This document shows, piece after piece, positions 59,188 through 64,000 of a stretch of 64,000 bases of DNA (positions within the stretch are counted from its first letter, which is position 1; each line of letters starts with the position of its first letter). The position numbers were made by a program, and so were the translations under genes. The notes below the pieces were generated by a model. It had not been told where the DNA came from. It worked only from the letters and a program-made list of their open reading frames with translations, and ran no database searches. The stretch covers positions 1-64,000 of the forward strand of contig NZ_JALKII010000001.1 of assembly GCF_023051175.1 (NCBI RefSeq). The letters run 5' to 3'. Origin of the DNA: Alcanivorax quisquiliarum. Its GTDB lineage: Bacteria > Pseudomonadota > Gammaproteobacteria > Pseudomonadales > Alcanivoracaceae.

Positions 59188-62025
59188 ATGCAAGACAGTT
59201 CCATGCAGCGCCAGTTGGCGTCCTCTCACATCGGGGGCAGCAATGCGGCCTATGTTGATGAACTGTACGAAGCCTACCTGACTGATCCCAACGCGGTGCC
59301 GGAGGACTGGCGCGCGTACTTTGAAAAATTGCCGAGCGTCGAGGGCAGCGTCGAATCCGACCTGCCGCACAGCGCGATTCGCGAATACTTCCTGTTGCAA
59401 GCCAAAAACCGTTCCCGTGTGCAGAAGTTCGGTGCCGGTGCTGTCAGCACTGAGCATGAGCGGCGCCAGGTGCGGGTATTGCACCTGATTGCGGCATACC
59501 GCAACCGGGGCCATCAGGTCGCCAGCCTCGACCCGTTGGGCCTGATGGAGCGGGAGCAGGTACCTGATCTGGAACTGGCCCACCACGGCCTGAGCCAGGC
59601 GGATCTGGAGACGGTATTCCAGACCGGTAACCTGTTCATCGGCAAGCCGGAAGCAACTCTTCGCGAGATCGTCGATTGCTTGCGCGGCACCTATTGCACC
59701 TCAGTCGGTGCCGAGTACATGCACATCGTCAATACTGCGGAGAAGCGCTGGATCCAGCAACGGCTGGAGAGCGTGCGCAGCCATCCGCAGTATGGCGCCG
59801 ATATTCGTACCCATATTCTTGAGCGTCTGATCGCCGCCGAAGGGCTGGAAAAGTACCTGGGCAGCCGTTATCCGGGCACCAAGCGCTTCGGCCTCGAGGG
59901 CGGTGAGTCGCTGATCCCGCTGGTGGATGAAGTGATTCAGCGTGCCGGTAGCTATGGCGTGAAGGAGATCGTTATCGGCATGGCCCACCGGGGCCGCTTG
60001 AACGTGCTGGTGAATACCCTGGGCAAGAGCCCGGCGGATCTGTTCGGCGAGTTCGAAGGCAAGACCTTCAACGAGCGTGGTTCCGGCGACGTGAAATATC
60101 ACCAGGGTTTTTCTTCCAACGTGCAAACACCGGGTGGCGAAGTTCATCTGGCGATGGCGTTCAACCCGTCGCACCTGGAAATTGTTTCGCCGGTGGTGGA
60201 AGGCTCGGTGCGGGCTCGTCAGGACCGCCGCAGCGATGCCAATGGCGATCAGGTGGTGCCGTTGCTGATCCACGGTGATGCCGCGTTTGCCGGCCAGGGC
60301 GTGGTGATGGAGACATTCCAGATGTCCCAGACCCGCGGCTTCAAGACCGGTGGCACTGTTCACGTGATCGTCAACAACCAGGTGGGCTTTACCACCAGCC
60401 GCCGCGAAGATGCACGTTCCACCGAATATTCCACTGATGTGGCAAAAATGGTGCAGGCACCTATTTTCCACGTCAATGGCGATGATCCCGAGGCGGTCTT
60501 CTTTGTCACGCAGGTGGCAATGGATTACCGGATGCAGTTCAAAAAAGATGTCGTCATCGATCTGATCTGCTACCGCCGCCTGGGCCACAACGAAGCGGAC
60601 GAGCCGTCGGCAACACAGCCGCTGATGTACAAAAAGATCAAGTCGCACCCGACTACGCGTACGCTCTACGCAGAGCGGCTGATCAAGGAAGGCGTGCTGA
60701 GTGAAGACGCAAGCACGGAGATGGCCGAACAGTACCGCAGTATGCTCGACCAGGGACTGCACGTTGTGCAGGCGCTGGTGCGCGAGCCGAACAAGGCGTT
60801 GTTCGTCGACTGGTCTCCTTATATCGGCCATGAGGTGGTCGATGACTGGGACACCGGTTTCCCGCTGAAGAAGATGCAAGCGCTGGCGGCGCAACTGGAA
60901 ACCTTGCCGGAAGGCATGGTGGCCCAGCGCCAGGTGAAGAAAATTGTCGAAGACCGCAGCAAGATGACAGCCGGCGCGTTGCCCATCAACTGGGGGTATG
61001 CCGAAACCATGGCATACGCCACACTGCTCGACCAGGGCTTTCCGGTACGCCTGACGGGTCAGGATGTGGGGCGTGGCACTTTTTCACACCGCCACGCAGT
61101 GCTGCATAACCAGAAGAATGGCGAATCGTATGTGCCGCTGAAACACCTCTACGAGGATCAGCCGCGCTTCGAGATTTACGACTCGCTGTTGTCCGAGGAA
61201 GCAGTGCTGGCGTTCGAATACGGTTACGCCACCACCACGCCGAAGGCGTTAGTGATCTGGGAAGCCCAGTTCGGTGATTTCGCCAACGGTGCGCAAGTCG
61301 TGATCGATCAGTTCATTTCGTCCGGCGAGGCGAAGTGGGCACGGATCTGCGGTTTGACACTGTTGCTGCCGCACGGTTACGAAGGGCAGGGGCCGGAGCA
61401 TTCTTCTGCGCGTCTGGAACGTTTCTTGCAGTTGTGTGCCGAACACAATATGCAAATTTGTGTGCCCACCACGCCGGCACAGATTTTCCATCTGTTGCGG
61501 CGCCAGGTGATCCGCCCGTTGCGTAAGCCACTGGTGGTAATGAGCCCGAAGAGCCTGCTGCGCCACAAGCGCGCCACTTCTTCGCTGGAAGAGCTGGCAG
61601 AGGGCCGCTTCCAGACCGTGCTGGGCGAGCAGATTCTGGTGGACGATCCGGCCAGCATCAAGCGGCTGATCCTGTGCAGCGGCAAGGTTTACTACGATCT
61701 GCTGGAGAAGCGAGAAGCCGACGAGATCACTGATACCGCCATCGTGCGGGTGGAGCAGCTCTATCCGTTCCCGGAAGAGAAGCTTTACGAGGTGATCGAG
61801 CAATATCGTAATCTGGAGACGGTAGTCTGGTGCCAGGAAGAGCCCATGAACCAGGGCGCCTGGTATTGCAGCCAGCATCACATGCGTAATGTGATCGGGC
61901 GACTCAATCCGAAGCTGAGCCTGCGTTATGCCGGCCGTGTTTCGGCGGCAGCACCAGCAGCGGGGCTGATGTCACAACATGTGGCGCAGCAGCAGAAGCT
62001 GGTACAGGACGCTTTCGAGCAGTAA
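59188..62025 (+). CDS. sucA: 2-oxoglutarate dehydrogenase E1 component
   Basis: A 945-residue thiamine-diphosphate enzyme (E. coli: 933). Starts [20 protein letters not shown] with aagga upstream; the N-terminal [20 protein letters not shown] is the E2-binding segment. [20 protein letters not shown] near 268 and [20 protein letters not shown] near 362 are conserved, as is [20 protein letters not shown] near 455. ThDP-site and C-terminal segments ([36 protein letters not shown]) follow. Decarboxylates 2-oxoglutarate in the TCA cycle. 34 bases before sucB. Confidence 0.97.
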   Translation: MQDSSMQRQLASSHIGGSNAAYVDELYEAYLTDPNAVPEDWRAYFEKLPSVEGSVESDLPHSAIREYFLLQAKNRSRVQKFGAGAVSTEHERRQVRVLHLIAAYRNRGHQVASLDPLGLMEREQVPDLELAHHGLSQADLETVFQTGNLFIGKPEATLREIVDCLRGTYCTSVGAEYMHIVNTAEKRWIQQRLESVRSHPQYGADIRTHILERLIAAEGLEKYLGSRYPGTKRFGLEGGESLIPLVDEVIQRAGSYGVKEIVIGMAHRGRLNVLVNTLGKSPADLFGEFEGKTFNERGSGDVKYHQGFSSNVQTPGGEVHLAMAFNPSHLEIVSPVVEGSVRARQDRRSDANGDQVVPLLIHGDAAFAGQGVVMETFQMSQTRGFKTGGTVHVIVNNQVGFTTSRREDARSTEYSTDVAKMVQAPIFHVNGDDPEAVFFVTQVAMDYRMQFKKDVVIDLICYRRLGHNEADEPSATQPLMYKKIKSHPTTRTLYAERLIKEGVLSEDASTEMAEQYRSMLDQGLHVVQALVREPNKALFVDWSPYIGHEVVDDWDTGFPLKKMQALAAQLETLPEGMVAQRQVKKIVEDRSKMTAGALPINWGYAETMAYATLLDQGFPVRLTGQDVGRGTFSHRHAVLHNQKNGESYVPLKHLYEDQPRFEIYDSLLSEEAVLAFEYGYATTTPKALVIWEAQFGDFANGAQVVIDQFISSGEAKWARICGLTLLLPHGYEGQGPEHSSARLERFLQLCAEHNMQICVPTTPAQIFHLLRRQVIRPLRKPLVVMSPKSLLRHKRATSSLEELAEGRFQTVLGEQILVDDPASIKRLILCSGKVYYDLLEKREADEITDTAIVRVEQLYPFPEEKLYEVIEQYRNLETVVWCQEEPMNQGAWYCSQHHMRNVIGRLNPKLSLRYAGRVSAAAPAAGLMSQHVAQQQKLVQDAFEQ

Positions 62026-62059
62026 CAAGCAGAATCAAACTCGGGACCAAGGGCAGAAC

Positions 62060-63298
62060 ATGTCAATCGAAATCAAGGCGCCACAATTTCCGGAATCGGT
62101 AGCAGACGGCACCGTTGCCACCTGGCACAAACAGGAAGGCGACGCGGTGAAACGCGATGAGCTGCTGGTCGACATTGAAACGGACAAAATCGTGCTGGAG
62201 GTGGTGGCTGCCTCGGACGGCGTGATGGGCAAAATTCTCAAGGGCGAAGGCGAGACCGTTGAGAGCGAAGAAGTACTCGGCATTCTGGAGGCGGGCGGCG
62301 CCAAGCCGGCTGCTGCTGCCGCCAAACCTGCCGCTGAAGCGCAGGGTGAGCAGGCAGCGAGCGCAGATGCGGACGACGCCGGCGCAGAGGCGGACGCTGT
62401 TGCCGGCCCGGCCGCACGCAAGCTGATCAGCGAGCACGGCCTGGATGCGGCAGCGATCAAGGGCTCCGGCAAGGGCGGCCGGATCACCCGCGAAGATGTT
62501 GAAAAGGCGCTCAAGGAGCGTGAAGACGCGAAACGTTCGAGCGCGGCTTCGCCGGCCCCGCAGTCAGCCGCCGCAGAAGCACCGGCTGCACCGGGGCAGC
62601 GTGAAGAACGCCGCGTACCGATGACGCGGTTGCGCAAGCGTATCGCCCAGCGTCTGGTGGAAGCGCAACAGACGGCCGCCATGCTCACCACCTTCAACGA
62701 AGTGAACATGAAACCGATCATGCAGATGCGCAAGGATTACCAGAGTGCATTTGAAAAGGCGCACGGTGTGCGGCTGGGCTTCATGAGCTTCTTTGTGCGC
62801 GCCTGTGTGGAAGCACTCAAGCGCTACCCGGCGGTGAATGCCTCCATCGACGCCGACGATATCGTTTATCATGGCTTCTACGATATCGGCGTCGCGGTTT
62901 CTTCCGAGCGCGGGCTGGTCGTGCCAGTGCTGCGTGATGTGGACCAGAAAGGCCTCGCCGAGGTGGAAACGCAGATCATCGAATACGGCAACAAGGCGCG
63001 TGACGGCAAGCTCTCCATCGACGAGATGACCGGCGGCACCTTTACCATTTCCAATGGTGGTGTATTCGGTTCGCTGCTGTCGACGCCGATCCTGAACCCG
63101 CCGCAAACAGCAATCCTGGGGATGCACAAGATCCAGGAGCGTCCGATGGCGGTAGACGGCAAGGTGGAAATCCTGCCGATGATGTACCTCGCCCTTTCCT
63201 ATGACCATCGTCTGATTGATGGCAAGGAAGCGGTGCAATTCCTGGTCGCAGTGAAGAACTTCATCGAAGACCCGGCACGCCTGCTGCTGGATATCTGA
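62060..63298 (+). CDS. sucB: Dihydrolipoyllysine succinyltransferase (E2)
   Basis: A 412-residue E2. One lipoyl domain ([20 protein letters not shown] with the lipoylated Lys near 44), an Ala/Pro-rich linker, the peripheral-subunit-binding domain [20 protein letters not shown] near 120, a second linker, and the catalytic domain ending with [20 protein letters not shown] near 380. It transfers succinyl groups to CoA. Followed by lpd in the same operon. Confidence 0.97.
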   Translation: MSIEIKAPQFPESVADGTVATWHKQEGDAVKRDELLVDIETDKIVLEVVAASDGVMGKILKGEGETVESEEVLGILEAGGAKPAAAAAKPAAEAQGEQAASADADDAGAEADAVAGPAARKLISEHGLDAAAIKGSGKGGRITREDVEKALKEREDAKRSSAASPAPQSAAAEAPAAPGQREERRVPMTRLRKRIAQRLVEAQQTAAMLTTFNEVNMKPIMQMRKDYQSAFEKAHGVRLGFMSFFVRACVEALKRYPAVNASIDADDIVYHGFYDIGVAVSSERGLVVPVLRDVDQKGLAEVETQIIEYGNKARDGKLSIDEMTGGTFTISNGGVFGSLLSTPILNPPQTAILGMHKIQERPMAVDGKVEILPMMYLALSYDHRLIDGKEAVQFLVAVKNFIEDPARLLLDI

Positions 63299-63301
63299 TA
63301 G

Positions 63302-64000
<699 letters not shown>

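Overview
The window looks like a chromosomal segment of a GC-rich gammaproteobacterium, probably from the marine/hydrocarbon-degrading Oceanospirillales-Alcanivorax side. That placement is inferred from gene content and order: a gltA | sdhCDAB-sucAB-lpd block, a PA3286-like FabH homologue, a YqjD/YqjE-type operon and RfaH-type ops elements before a TviB/TviC glycan locus. No rRNA or CRISPR array is visible. Two tRNA genes (Ala-GGC and Glu-TTC) follow gltX.

Layout. 0-1 kb: G/C-palindrome-bounded intergenic repeats, with a tandem 336-bp duplication. 1-4.4 kb: a beta-CASP metallo-hydrolase and a HipBA-type toxin-antitoxin pair whose operator and 5' end of hipB are duplicated upstream. 4.4-18 kb: a surface-polysaccharide locus behind a long leader carrying two exact ops elements. 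It encodes UDP-GlcNAc dehydrogenase/epimerase (TviB/TviC), a Wzx-like flippase, an acyltransferase, a sulfotransferase-like protein, a GT2, a Wzy-like polymerase, an asparagine-synthase-type amidotransferase, GT4 enzymes, a PglD-like acetyltransferase and a PglC-like initiating transferase. The block from about 8.3 to 16.7 kb is clearly more AT-rich than its neighbours. 18-29 kb: an accessory region that interrupts the glycan locus. It holds a toxin-antitoxin-chaperone module (MqsA-like antitoxin with a long C-terminal extension plus a SecB-like chaperone) framed by a direct repeat of the 3' half of the PglC-like gene. It also holds two complete and one 5'-truncated rpn (recombination-promoting nuclease) genes, which frame an aminotransferase, an SLC13-type permease and cysC.

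29-43 kb: small membrane/stress proteins (DUF1328, YqjD/YqjE/YqjK-like, a coiled-coil protein), a lipase-like hydrolase, an M61 peptidase, hrpA, a FabH-like ketoacyl synthase, another repeat cluster and mlaA. 43-53 kb: a TerB-like protein, transaldolase, dusA, a broken methyltransferase, a DUF4399 lipoprotein, gltX with the tRNAs, a 3-hydroxyisobutyrate-dehydrogenase-type reductase and an ExeM/NucH-like nuclease. 53-64 kb: an IS remnant, then TCA-cycle genes: gltA on the minus strand, and sdhCDAB, sucAB and the start of lpd on the plus strand.

How it fits together (inference). TviB, TviC and the amidotransferase could supply amidated N-acetylgalactosaminuronic acid. PglC/PglD/PglA-like proteins and the aminotransferase point to a bacillosamine-type initiating sugar. 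SLC13 permease, CysC and the sulfotransferase-like protein could sulfate the glycan. The same locus has accumulated toxin-antitoxin and Rpn genes, families known or suspected to act against phage. The most novel signals are: in-frame internal starts with a perfect AGGAGG in all three rpn copies, including one that keeps only the presumed antitoxin half; the chaperone-dependent TA module inserted by duplication of pglC; the twin ops elements; and the duplicated hipBA operator.
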